In this document: positions 1 to 5,678 of the stretch, piece after piece
Layout: each line of letters opens with the position of its first letter
How positions within the stretch are numbered: position 1 is the first letter of the stretch
NCBI GenBank assembly: GCA_958349075.1
Contig: CATWBR010000309.1
Span: forward strand, 1-5,682
Length of the DNA: 5,682 bases
Source of the DNA: an uncultured Clostridium sp.
Lineage (GTDB): Bacteria > Bacillota > Clostridia > Lachnospirales > Lachnospiraceae
Direction: 5' to 3'
Made by a program: the position numbers and the translations under genes
The notes under the pieces: generated by a model
Databases searched by the model: none
The model's input: the letters and a program-made list of their open reading frames with translations, nothing else
Told to the model about the DNA's origin: nothing

Positions 1-72
1 TCTCCTTTCTACCACATAGTATGTACAGTGAAGAAAGGTTTTATTTTGGTAAAAACTGGATAATTATGGCCG
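1..72 (-). other. Region after dapB with a possible ribosome binding site at the edge
   Basis: After the dapB stop the minus strand is A/T-rich and has no GC stem followed by a U-run. Its last bases, AAAGGAGA (8-1), look like a strong Shine-Dalgarno sequence, so another minus-strand gene may start just beyond the left edge and could be cotranscribed with dapB. The gene itself is not in the window. Confidence 0.3.
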
Positions 73-828
73 TTATCCTATCACGTCCGCCATTGTATAA
101 AGCCCGGGCTCTTTCCCTGCCAGGAATTTGGCAGCCTGAACCGCGCCTTTGGCAAAGATCGCTTTCGAATACGCCGTATGTGAGAACGTCACCACTTCAT
201 CCCTGCCCGCGAAAATAACGTCGTGCTCGCCGACGATAGAGCCGCCGCGGACCGCCTGGATTCCGATCTCTTTCTTATCGCGTTTCACGCGCTCCGCAGA
301 TCTGTCATATTTATAATGGTATGCGTGATCCATGGCCTCGTTGATGGAGTCCGCCAGTGCGATGGCCGTACCGCTCGGTGCGTCCACCTTCTGGTTGTGG
401 TGTTTTTCCACAATCTCCATGTCAAAGTCTGCCGCAGCCAGAACCTGAGCCGCTTCTTTTACCAGTTTTAAAAGCACGTTCACTCCCAGGGACATGTTGG
501 CCGAGCGGAGAACCGCCGTCTTCCCGGAAACCTCGGACACCCGCTTAATCTGTTCGTCGGAGAGGCCGGTTGTGCATACTACCACCGGCATGCCCGTCTT
601 TGCACACCAGTCAAGCATTGCGTCAGCCGCTTTTGCAATTGAAAAGTCAATCACCACATCGGCTTCCACCGTACACTCCTGAAGAGACGGGAATACCGGA
701 AATGGATTGTTCTTATTATCTGCAATATCGATACCGGCTACAATGGTAATTTCTTCGTCGTTTTGGGCAATTCCTGCTATCACCTGTCCCATGGCTCCGT
801 TGCAGCCATGCATAATTGCTCTTATCAT
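73..828 (-). CDS. dapB: 4-hydroxy-tetrahydrodipicolinate reductase
   Basis: This 251-residue enzyme reduces the DapA product with NAD(P)H to tetrahydrodipicolinate, the second step after aspartate semialdehyde in the diaminopimelate/lysine pathway. The N-terminal Rossmann domain shows GCNGAMGQ at 8-15 and ends its first beta-alpha-beta unit in AGID (31-34). VIDFS (59-63) and TTGL (86-89) are also family features. The C-terminal domain has the DapB signature EKHHNQKVDAPSGTA at 141-155, with the catalytic His143 and Lys147 and the substrate-binding SGT. The acidic Asp34 after strand 2 suggests NADH can be used, but cofactor choice is uncertain from sequence alone. The length is slightly below that of E. 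coli DapB (273), as is common in Firmicutes. GGAGG at 838-842 lies 9 nt before the ATG, and the gene follows dapA by 24 bp. No clear terminator is visible in the 72 bp after the stop. Confidence 0.97.
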   Translation of the reverse strand: MIRAIMHGCNGAMGQVIAGIAQNDEEITIVAGIDIADNKNNPFPVFPSLQECTVEADVVIDFSIAKAADAMLDWCAKTGMPVVVCTTGLSDEQIKRVSEVSGKTAVLRSANMSLGVNVLLKLVKEAAQVLAAADFDMEIVEKHHNQKVDAPSGTAIALADSINEAMDHAYHYKYDRSAERVKRDKKEIGIQAVRGGSIVGEHDVIFAGRDEVVTFSHTAYSKAIFAKGAVQAAKFLAGKEPGLYTMADVIG

Positions 829-852
829 TTTTATGTACCTCCGGTTTGTCGG

Positions 853-1737
853 TTAAAGAAGACCGTAATTTACCAGTTCTCTTCTCAGTCTTTCTCTATT
901 CTGCGGCTCCATCTCCACGAGCGGCTTGCGGAACGGGCCGACGCCCTTGCCCATCATGTTCATCGCCTCTTTTACCGGAATCGGGTTTACTTCACAGAAC
1001 AGCGCTTCGATAAGCGGGATGGCATCAAGCTGCATCCTGGAGCTCTTCTCCACTTCCCCTTTGAAATAAAGCTCGCACATGTCATGGACCTGACGCGGCG
1101 CAATATTGGATAATACGGAAATCACGCCCTTGCCTCCCAGGGAAAGAAGCGGAACAATCTGGTCGTCATTGCCGGAGTAGAGGTCAACCCAGCCGTTCGA
1201 CAGGCTTGCAATCTTTGCAATTGATGAGAAATTGCCGCTTGCCTCTTTGACACCGACGATGTTCTCAACATTCTTACACAGATCCACGATTGTCTCCGGA
1301 TTAATGTTCACTCCCGTCCTTCCCGGAATATTATAAAGCAGGATCGGAATCTTAACCGCTTCCGCCACATCGGTGAAATGGATCCTGATTCCCTTCTGAG
1401 TGGATTTATTATAATACGGAGATACGAGAAGAAGTCCATCCGCACCCGCTTCTTCCGCGCATTTGGAAAGATAAACCGATGTGGCCGTACAGTTGGAACC
1501 TGTGCCTGCGATTACCGGAATCCTCTTATTCACTATGTCACAGACAAATCTGATCTCCCTGATATGCTCATCATGGGTCAGCGTCGCCGCCTCTCCCGTC
1601 GTTCCGCAGACAATAATACTGTCGGTTCCGCCTGCTATCTGCTCCTCCACCAGCTCTTCCAGCTTGGCATAATTGATCTCTCCGCTTTCCTTAAACGGTG
1701 TTACTAACGCAACTCCTGCACCTTCGAAAATTGACAT
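853..1737 (-). CDS. dapA: 4-hydroxy-tetrahydrodipicolinate synthase
   Basis: This 294-residue class I aldolase condenses pyruvate with L-aspartate semialdehyde, the first step committed to diaminopimelate and lysine. It is a cytoplasmic TIM barrel, typically tetrameric. Family residues are present: GTTGE at 45-49 (pyruvate carboxylate binding and the Thr of the proton relay), Tyr109, Tyr135 in LLYNIPGRTG, Arg140 for the semialdehyde carboxylate and the Schiff-base Lys164 in GVKEASG. The length matches the family norm of about 292. The frame extends six codons upstream, but the ATG at 1737 is chosen because AAGGAGG (1746-1752) is 8 nt away and MSIFEGAGVALVTPF is the usual DapA start. Its stop is 24 bp before dapB, so the two are cotranscribed under the lysine riboswitch. 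N-acetylneuraminate lyase and related aldolases share the fold, but the dapB partner and L box decide for DapA. Confidence 0.97.
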   Translation of the reverse strand: MSIFEGAGVALVTPFKESGEINYAKLEELVEEQIAGGTDSIIVCGTTGEAATLTHDEHIREIRFVCDIVNKRIPVIAGTGSNCTATSVYLSKCAEEAGADGLLLVSPYYNKSTQKGIRIHFTDVAEAVKIPILLYNIPGRTGVNINPETIVDLCKNVENIVGVKEASGNFSSIAKIASLSNGWVDLYSGNDDQIVPLLSLGGKGVISVLSNIAPRQVHDMCELYFKGEVEKSSRMQLDAIPLIEALFCEVNPIPVKEAMNMMGKGVGPFRKPLVEMEPQNRERLRRELVNYGLL

Positions 1738-1791
1738 TCTGATATCCTCCTTCAATCTGTATTCAGACTTCCTGGTTTATCCGGGATCTCT

Positions 1792-1825
1792 AAAAGTAAA
1801 AATAAAGCTGGCACGGCGGCCAGCT
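1792..1825 (-). terminator. Riboswitch-controlled terminator before dapA
   Basis: In the transcript AGCUGGC (1819-1825) pairs with GCCAGCU (1806-1812) across a 6-nt loop and is followed by UUUAUUUUUACUUUU, an intrinsic terminator 55 nt before dapA. An alternative antiterminator can be drawn: AGCU of the aptamer P1 strand (1850-1853) with AGCU (1822-1825), plus AUAAU (1840-1844) with AUUAU (1827-1831). It takes up the 5' arm of the terminator. Lysine-bound P1 would remove that partner and turn the operon off. The pairings are seen; the switching is inferred from the family. Confidence 0.9.
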
Positions 1826-1847
1826 CATAATGTACACAAATTATCCC

Positions 1848-2010
1848 GTAGCTCCCCATCGTTCCTGATGACAGTCATATGATTATTCACCATATGCCCA
1901 GAACCGCACTCACAGTGGTGCTGCTCTTCGGCGTCTTTCCCTTTCAACGGTCATCTACTGTGTCTGCCACATCCGGCCGCTTACTGATGATTGACGCAAC
2001 CTCTACCTCA
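1848..2010 (-). ncRNA. Lysine riboswitch (L box) aptamer
   Basis: The minus-strand RNA carries the conserved L-box blocks in order: GAGGUAGAGGUUGCGUC near 2009-1993, GUUGAAAGGGA in the middle, GACGCCGAAG near 1935-1925, then GACUGUCAUC near 1875-1866 and GGGGAGCUAC at the 3' end (1857-1848). Pairings that can be drawn include P1 (GUAG with CUAC), P2 (GCGUC with GACGC), a CAUAUG/CAUAUG hairpin and a CAUC/GAUG hairpin before the closing P1 strand. It sits between a strong promoter and dapA, the normal position for L boxes in Firmicutes. Binding of lysine should stabilise P1 and favour the downstream terminator. Confidence 0.95.
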
Positions 2011-2024
2011 ATATATTTGTTCCT

Positions 2025-2053
2025 ATATTATCATTACTTTCTATTCTTGTCAA
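2025..2053 (-). promoter_or_regulatory. Sigma-A promoter of the dapA-dapB operon
   Basis: On the minus strand, a perfect -35 TTGACA (2048-2053) and a near-perfect -10 TAATAT (2025-2030) are separated by 17 bp. Transcription would start around 2018, just before the lysine riboswitch, giving a leader of about 280 nt before the dapA ATG. The fit of promoter, aptamer and gene makes this one of the most secure regulatory sites in the window. Confidence 0.9.
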
Positions 2054-2065
2054 CCGTGACGTTTA

Positions 2066-2089
2066 CGAATCCGGCCTCACGGCCAGTCG
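2066..2089 (-). other. GNRA-capped stem-loop after the cobA-like gene
   Basis: In the transcript, CUGGCC (2081-2086) and GGCCGG (2071-2076) form a 6-bp stem with a GUGA tetraloop, extended by CGA/UCG across a 2-nt bulge. It begins 8 bases after the stop codon. No U-run follows, so it is not a standard intrinsic terminator. It may stabilise the 3' end or slow polymerase before the next promoter. Confidence 0.45.
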
Positions 2090-2097
2090 GCAATTGC

Positions 2098-2592
2098 TCA
2101 GCAATCCACGTCGTTGTCAATGCGTGTAACCGTATCGGCGTATCCGCACAGCGTCGGCGGGCACACCTTACCTGTCAATATCAGGCTTACGTTCTCTTCC
2201 CTGAGGGCGAGCATACCCGTAAAGTCTTCCATTGTCATCAGGCCCAAATCCAGAATCCCGAGGAATTCATCCAGTATCAGCAAATCGCATTCGCCGGTTG
2301 TAAGAACTTTCTTTGCGAAATTGATGCCGTTGCAGATATTAATCCGTTCCTCCTGCTTCTGGGCTTCATTCAGCGTGCAAAAATGGCAGCTCTGTTTTTC
2401 AAAACGGAACACCTTCATATCCGGTTCCAGCCGTTTAAGCCACTCTGACGTTTCAGGACTTAAGGCTCCTTTTAAGAACTGGATCATGATGACCCTTTTA
2501 TTCTTTGTCATCGCTCCGATACCCTTGCCCAGAGCCATGGATGTCTTTCCATTCCCATCGCCGCAGATTATCTGAACAATTCCCTTATCCAT
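2098..2592 (-). CDS. CobA/BtuR-type corrinoid adenosyltransferase homologue
   Basis: This predicts a 164-residue cytoplasmic P-loop protein of the CobA/CobO/BtuR family, which transfers the adenosyl group of ATP to cob(I)alamin or cob(I)yrinic acid diamide. The evidence is GDGNGKTS at 11-18 (family form GxGKGKTT), VIMIQFLKG at 34-42, the Walker-B-like LLILDEFLGILDLGL at 104-118 and the family's late strand LILTGK at 137-142. It is shorter than enterobacterial CobA (about 196 residues), lacking the N-terminal extension and most of the C-terminal tail. It has eight cysteines, including CHFC at 69-72. The frame opens at GTG (2601), but that codon is part of the AAAGAGGTG ribosome binding site; the ATG at 2592 lies 8 nt after GAGG and is the better start. 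No other cobalamin gene or B12 riboswitch is visible. Family membership is firm; adenosylation of a corrinoid is inferred. A paralogue with another substrate is possible. Confidence 0.85.
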   Translation of the reverse strand: MDKGIVQIICGDGNGKTSMALGKGIGAMTKNKRVIMIQFLKGALSPETSEWLKRLEPDMKVFRFEKQSCHFCTLNEAQKQEERINICNGINFAKKVLTTGECDLLILDEFLGILDLGLMTMEDFTGMLALREENVSLILTGKVCPPTLCGYADTVTRIDNDVDC

Positions 2593-2643
2593 ATTCAGCA
2601 CCTCTTTATATGTGTTTTACCGTTACTTTTACCAGGCCGACTT

Positions 2644-2672
2644 ATTCTAGCACATTTTTACCGGATTTGCAA
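2644..2672 (-). promoter_or_regulatory. Putative extended -10 promoter for the cobA-like gene
   Basis: On the minus strand TTGCAA (2667-2672) and TAGAAT (2644-2649) are 17 bp apart, and TG sits one base before the -10, giving an extended -10 promoter. Transcription would start near 2637, about 45 nt before the ATG. A small dyad, GCAAG-TAT-CTTGC (2669-2681), begins just after the ssb stop and overlaps the -35. It could be an operator or a weak ssb 3' hairpin. Read-through from ssb is also possible. Confidence 0.5.
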
Positions 2673-2681
2673 GTATCTTGC

Positions 2682-3314
2682 CTATTCCTGCTCCACACAT
2701 TCAAGTTTGCTTACGGATACTTCATATGCCACTCTCTTCTCACAATCCACGTCGCTCAGCTTCTTCGTATACTCCCTGCTCTGCACACGGCCCCATACGC
2801 AGACTCTGCTGCCAACCTCAAATCCCGAAGCATATCTGGCATTTCTTCCCCACGCGATGCAGGGTATGTAATCTGATTTTCCATATGGGCGGTTGACGGC
2901 CAGAAGGAGGTCCGCAATTTCCCTGCCCAACGGTGTTTTCCTGTAAATCGGCTCTTTACAGATATAGCCGTCCAGGAAAATCTGATTTGTTTTTGTATAA
3001 TCCGTGAACTCTTCCAGGAAGTTTACCTCACGGACGAAAATGGAAAGCACCAGCCTGTTTTTAGTACCCTCATGGCGGTTATAGGAGCGAAACTGTCCGA
3101 TGGCTTCCACCGTACAGCCCTGGTAATCCTTTGTTATATCCATAAGGCGTTCCGATATCATCAGAGGAATGATATCCACCTGATCACTCAGCCTGCTGAC
3201 AGCCATGTCAACTACATAGAAGCCTTCCCCGAATACCTCATGGCTGAACTTGAATTCTGAAACCACTTCACCAATTACGCTTACCCTGTTGTTTTCAATC
3301 ACTTTTTCTGACAT
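2682..3314 (-). CDS. SSB-like protein with two tandem OB folds
   Basis: This predicts a 210-residue cytoplasmic protein related to single-stranded DNA-binding proteins. The second half (about 110-207) has clear SSB character: NQIFLDGYI at the start, then a YIPCIAWGRNA stretch at 149-159 and GSRVCVWGRV at 168-177. The first half (about 9-100) follows the same layout, with NRVSVIGEV, VDIIPLMISER and GCTVEAIGQFRSYNR, so the protein appears to be an internal duplication of one OB fold. Canonical bacterial SSB has one OB fold, a flexible linker and an acidic tip (DDDIPF-like). Here both linker and tip are missing and the protein ends just after OB2. The ATG at 3314 is chosen because AGAGGAG lies 9 nt upstream. 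A longer reading frame would begin at TTG (3371) with no ribosome binding site. The likely role is ssDNA binding in an accessory setting rather than as the main replication SSB; that is inference. PriB-like or phage SSB origins are alternatives. Confidence 0.85.
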   Translation of the reverse strand: MSEKVIENNRVSVIGEVVSEFKFSHEVFGEGFYVVDMAVSRLSDQVDIIPLMISERLMDITKDYQGCTVEAIGQFRSYNRHEGTKNRLVLSIFVREVNFLEEFTDYTKTNQIFLDGYICKEPIYRKTPLGREIADLLLAVNRPYGKSDYIPCIAWGRNARYASGFEVGSRVCVWGRVQSREYTKKLSDVDCEKRVAYEVSVSKLECVEQE

Positions 3315-3373
3315 AGTACTTCTCTCCTCTTTCGTTCCACTATATTTCTTTTCTATTCTTTTATCTTGCAATC

Positions 3374-3391
3374 CTCTGTTTAAAAACAGAG
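3374..3391. promoter_or_regulatory. Palindrome upstream of ssb (possible operator or hairpin)
   Basis: CTCTGTTT (3374-3381) and AAACAGAG (3384-3391) are perfect 8-bp inverted arms with a 2-bp centre, 60-77 bases before the ssb start. The near-continuous dyad looks like a dimeric repressor site. As RNA it would give a 7-bp stem with a 4-nt loop, but no U-run follows on the minus strand, so it is not a terminator. The protein that would bind it is not known. Confidence 0.5.
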
Positions 3392-3641
3392 CTAATCCAA
3401 TTGCTAATATTATGTTTATGCGGATATTTCTCTTTTAGAAGAAAAAGAAGAAGTAAAATTTCTACATGATAAGACAGCGCCGATGTCGAATCGCAGAGTA
3501 AAAAAACGGCTCCTTTGCAATATCGTGCTCCCGGTCGGATAAACGCGGCTTTTTATGAAAATACGCCCGTTTCCGACAGGCCGTTTTGCGGAAATTCCCG
3601 GTGGAAGAAAGAATCCTGCCCTAAGGGCTTTTTTACGATAC

Positions 3642-3688
3642 AAAAAGACGCCCCGGGAAGCCTTTTACCGGCTTCTCAGAGCGTCTTT
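3642..3688 (-). terminator. Intrinsic terminator of typA
   Basis: Read on the minus strand, AAAGACGC (3681-3688) pairs with GCGTCTTT (3644-3651). The stem continues inward through UCUG/CGGG (with G.U pairs), one A-C mismatch and GAAGCC/GGCUUC, closing on a 7-nt loop. The 18-bp stem runs into a U-run at 3642-3646. It lies 58 bases after the typA stop and should separate typA from the downstream genes. Confidence 0.9.
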
Positions 3689-3720
3689 CCTGTGTTGAAT
3701 TATATATCCTTACACCGGTT

Positions 3721-3735
3721 CCGGCTTGATGCCGG
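3721..3735 (-). other. Small GC-rich stem-loop just after the typA stop
   Basis: CCGGC (3731-3735 in the transcript sense) and GCCGG (3721-3725) form a 5-bp GC stem with a 5-nt loop, 10 bases after the typA stop codon. No U-run follows, so it is unlikely to terminate by itself. It may protect the 3' end or assist the main terminator further downstream. Confidence 0.35.
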
Positions 3736-3745
3736 TCCCTGTTTT

Positions 3746-5590
3746 TTACTGGCCCTTATCTTTTCTGCTGAACGCAGATCTCTTTCTCATGGTCGGATCC
3801 AGAATCTTTTTGCGGATTCTGAGACTTGTAGGCGTTACCTCTAAAAGTTCATCGGTATCGATGAAATCGAGGCACTGCTCCAGGCTCATTTCCTTCGGAG
3901 TGGTAAGTCTTAACGCTTCGTCCGCGCTGGAAGAACGTGTGTTGGTCAGTTTCTTCGTCTTGCAGACATTCAGCTCAATATCCTCCGGTTTTGCACTCTG
4001 GCCGATGATCATTCCGGAATATACCTTTACGCCTGCACCGATGAAGAGCGTTCCTCTCTCCTGGGCATTGTAAAGTCCGTAGGTGATGGACTCTCCGGCC
4101 TCAAACGCGATAAGGGATCCCTGCTTACGGTAATTTAACTCTCCCTTAAAAGGCCCGTATCCGTCAAAGCTGGTGTTCAGGATTCCGTTACCCTTTGTAT
4201 CCGTCATAAACTCACCGCGGTATCCAATCAGTCCTCTGGACGGGATGGCAAACTCAAGGCGTGTATATCCGCCTCCAATCGGGCTCATGCCCTGAAGTTC
4301 TCCCTTCCTGCTGGTCAGTTTCTGGATTACTGCGCCTGTGAATTCCTCCGGCACATCGATATAGGCAACTTCCATCGGCTCCAGCTTCCTGTTTCTCTCA
4401 TCATAATGGTAGAGAACCTCCGCCTTGCTGACGGCGAACTCAAACCCTTCTCTTCTCATATTTTCAATCAGGACGGACAGATGAAGTTCTCCTCGCCCGG
4501 ATACTTTGAAGCAGTCCGGGGAATCCGTCTCCTCCACCCTGAGGCTGACGTCCGTGTTAAGCTCCCTGAACAGTCTTTCCCTGATATGGCGGGAGGTAAT
4601 GTATTTGCCCTCCTGGCCTGCCAGCGGACTGTCGTTAACCATGAAATCTATGGCAATGGTCGGCTCTGAAATCTTCTGGAACGGAATAGCCTCCGGATTC
4701 TCAGGAGAACAGATCGTATCTCCGATATGGATATCGGAAATACCGGAAATCGCAACGATGGAACCGATCTGCGCCTCCGTCACCTCAACCTTGTTAAGGC
4801 CTTCAAACTCATAGAGCTTTCCGATTTTTACCCTGCGGAATTTATCGGGTTCATGATGGTTTACAATCACGCAGTCCTGGTTTACCTTAAGGGTGCCGTT
4901 GTCAATCTTGCCGACGCCGATTCTGCCCACGTATTCATTGTAATCAATGGTGCTGATCAGCACCTGGGTCTCCGCCTCCGGATCTCCTTCCGGCGCCGGG
5001 ATGTACTCGAGGATTGTCTCGAAAAGCGGTGACATATCCTCCTCCGGATCGTTTACGTCCTTCTTTGCAAATCCGGCTCTGGCCGATGCATAGATAAACG
5101 GGCAGTCAAGCTGCTCGTCGGATGCATCCAGGTCCATGAACAGTTCCAGGATCTCATCCACAACATCATCCGGCCTTGCTTCCGGACGGTCTATTTTATT
5201 AATGCAGACAATAACCGGAAGATCCAGATCCAGTGCCTTTCTCAGAACGAATTTGGTCTGCGGCATGGCGCCTTCGTAGGCATCCACCACCAGGACAACT
5301 CCGTTCACCATCTTTAACACACGCTCTACCTCGCCGCCGAAATCGGCATGGCCTGGCGTATCGATGATATTGATCTTCGTGCCATTATAGTTGACGGCCG
5401 TGTTCTTGGACAAAATCGTAATACCGCGCTCCCGCTCAATATCATTGGAGTCCATAACACGGTCCACCATCTCCTGATTCGCGCGGAATATACCGCTCTG
5501 TCTCAAAAGCTGGTCAACCAATGTTGTTTTACCATGATCGACGTGTGCTATTATTGCAATGTTTCTGACATCTTCACGCTTTGTTTTCAT
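3746..5590 (-). CDS. typA: Translational GTPase TypA/BipA
   Basis: This encodes a 614-residue ribosome-associated GTPase of the elongation-factor superfamily, close to the usual family length of about 610. The GTP-binding motifs are all visible: G1 AHVDHGKT at 15-22, G2 RGITI at 55-59, G3 DTPGH at 77-81, G4 NKID at 131-134 and the G5-like SAR at 169-171. Beta-barrel, EF-G-like and BipA-specific C-terminal domains follow to a basic C-terminus. The family binds 70S ribosomes and assists 50S assembly, and is often needed in the cold or under stress. The ATG at 5590 is chosen because the protein then begins with the usual short lead into RNIAIIAHVDHGKTT. Its ribosome binding site is weak: GAGAG lies 12 nt and AGGAAAG 16 nt upstream, unlike the strong sites of the other genes. 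It appears monocistronic, ending at its own terminator. EF-G, LepA and TetM are less likely given the length and the intact BipA-type C-terminus. Confidence 0.97.
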   Translation of the reverse strand: MKTKREDVRNIAIIAHVDHGKTTLVDQLLRQSGIFRANQEMVDRVMDSNDIERERGITILSKNTAVNYNGTKINIIDTPGHADFGGEVERVLKMVNGVVLVVDAYEGAMPQTKFVLRKALDLDLPVIVCINKIDRPEARPDDVVDEILELFMDLDASDEQLDCPFIYASARAGFAKKDVNDPEEDMSPLFETILEYIPAPEGDPEAETQVLISTIDYNEYVGRIGVGKIDNGTLKVNQDCVIVNHHEPDKFRRVKIGKLYEFEGLNKVEVTEAQIGSIVAISGISDIHIGDTICSPENPEAIPFQKISEPTIAIDFMVNDSPLAGQEGKYITSRHIRERLFRELNTDVSLRVEETDSPDCFKVSGRGELHLSVLIENMRREGFEFAVSKAEVLYHYDERNRKLEPMEVAYIDVPEEFTGAVIQKLTSRKGELQGMSPIGGGYTRLEFAIPSRGLIGYRGEFMTDTKGNGILNTSFDGYGPFKGELNYRKQGSLIAFEAGESITYGLYNAQERGTLFIGAGVKVYSGMIIGQSAKPEDIELNVCKTKKLTNTRSSSADEALRLTTPKEMSLEQCLDFIDTDELLEVTPTSLRIRKKILDPTMRKRSAFSRKDKGQ

Positions 5591-5620
5591 ATTCTAATCT
5601 ATCTCTCTTTCCTGCCAAAC

Positions 5621-5659
5621 AGTAACTGTGCTATTTTTACATATTTTTACACAGTTACT
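5621..5659 (-). promoter_or_regulatory. Inverted repeat in the typA leader (hairpin or operator)
   Basis: AGTAACTGTG at 5621-5630 and CACAGTTACT at 5650-5659 are perfect 10-bp inverted arms separated by a 19-base A/T-rich spacer. In RNA this would be a stem-loop ending about 30 nt before the typA start. As DNA it could be a pair of operator half-sites. The right arm also overlaps a second small inverted repeat, GTTAC (5654-5658) with GTAAC (5664-5668), so the two RNA pairings would be mutually exclusive if both are transcribed. No U-run follows the stem in the direction of transcription, so it is not a typical intrinsic terminator. The repeat itself is seen; the function is unknown. Confidence 0.6.
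5632..5651. repeat. 10-bp perfect tandem repeat (2 copies)
   Basis: TATTTTTACA occurs twice head to tail at 5632-5641 and 5642-5651, filling the loop of the typA-leader inverted repeat. A spacing of exactly one helical turn is typical of binding sites for OmpR/PhoB-type response regulators, but it could also be a chance duplication in A/T-rich leader DNA. No regulator is identifiable from this window. Confidence 0.6.
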
Positions 5660-5672
5660 CATTGTAACATTA

Positions 5673-5678
5673 ATTATA
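5673..5678 (-). promoter_or_regulatory. Putative -10 element of the typA promoter
   Basis: On the minus strand this reads TATAAT, a perfect sigma-A -10 hexamer, 82 bases before the typA ATG. The matching -35 would lie about 17 bp further upstream, beyond the right edge of the window, so the promoter cannot be confirmed here. If it is used, transcription would start near 5666 and the typA leader would be about 76 nt, containing the inverted repeat at 5621-5659. Confidence 0.5.

Larger units (their letters stand above)
3315..3745. other. typA-ssb intergenic region (431 bp)
   Basis: No convincing gene is seen here. The region holds the typA terminator (3642-3688), a short GCCC-TAA-GGGC palindrome followed on the plus strand by six T (3618-3634), an inverted repeat TTTCCG/CGGAAA (3570-3575 and 3589-3594) and a palindrome at 3374-3391 nearer ssb. 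The part from about 3315 to 3475 is A/T-rich and should contain the ssb promoter, but no near-consensus -35/-10 pair at 16-18 bp spacing was found. The only minus-strand ORF here (3416-3643) starts at TTG without a ribosome binding site and resembles no family I know. Confidence 0.6.

Noticed and set aside
1879..2448. 189-codon plus-strand ORF across the riboswitch and the cobA-like gene
   Set aside because: It is antisense to a well-supported gene and riboswitch, has no ribosome binding site and its protein resembles no known family.
2114..2575. 153-codon plus-strand ORF
   Set aside because: It lies entirely antisense to the cobA-like gene and reads as low-information shadow sequence.
2593..2681. 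Cobalamin riboswitch in front of the cobA-like gene
   Set aside because: The gap is only 89 bp and no B12-box-like sequence (GCCACTG-type) is present.
3618..3634. Plus-strand terminator GCCC-TAA-GGGC plus six T
   Set aside because: The stem is only 4 bp with a 3-nt loop, and no plus-strand gene exists that it could serve, so it is not listed as a terminator.
3416..3643. 75-codon minus-strand ORF in the typA-ssb gap
   Set aside because: The start is TTG with no Shine-Dalgarno, the first codons sit next to the typA terminator, and the basic, serine/arginine-rich product shows no recognisable motif.
5632..5651. PhoP/PhoB box in the typA leader
   Set aside because: The TTTACA direct repeats are spaced 10 bp apart, but only two copies exist and they differ from the TTAACA consensus, so a specific regulator cannot be named.
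5600..5662. Possible upstream ORF in the typA leader starting at an ATG near 5662
   Set aside because: The frame is about 22 codons with no ribosome binding site, and the codons are largely dictated by the inverted and tandem repeats.
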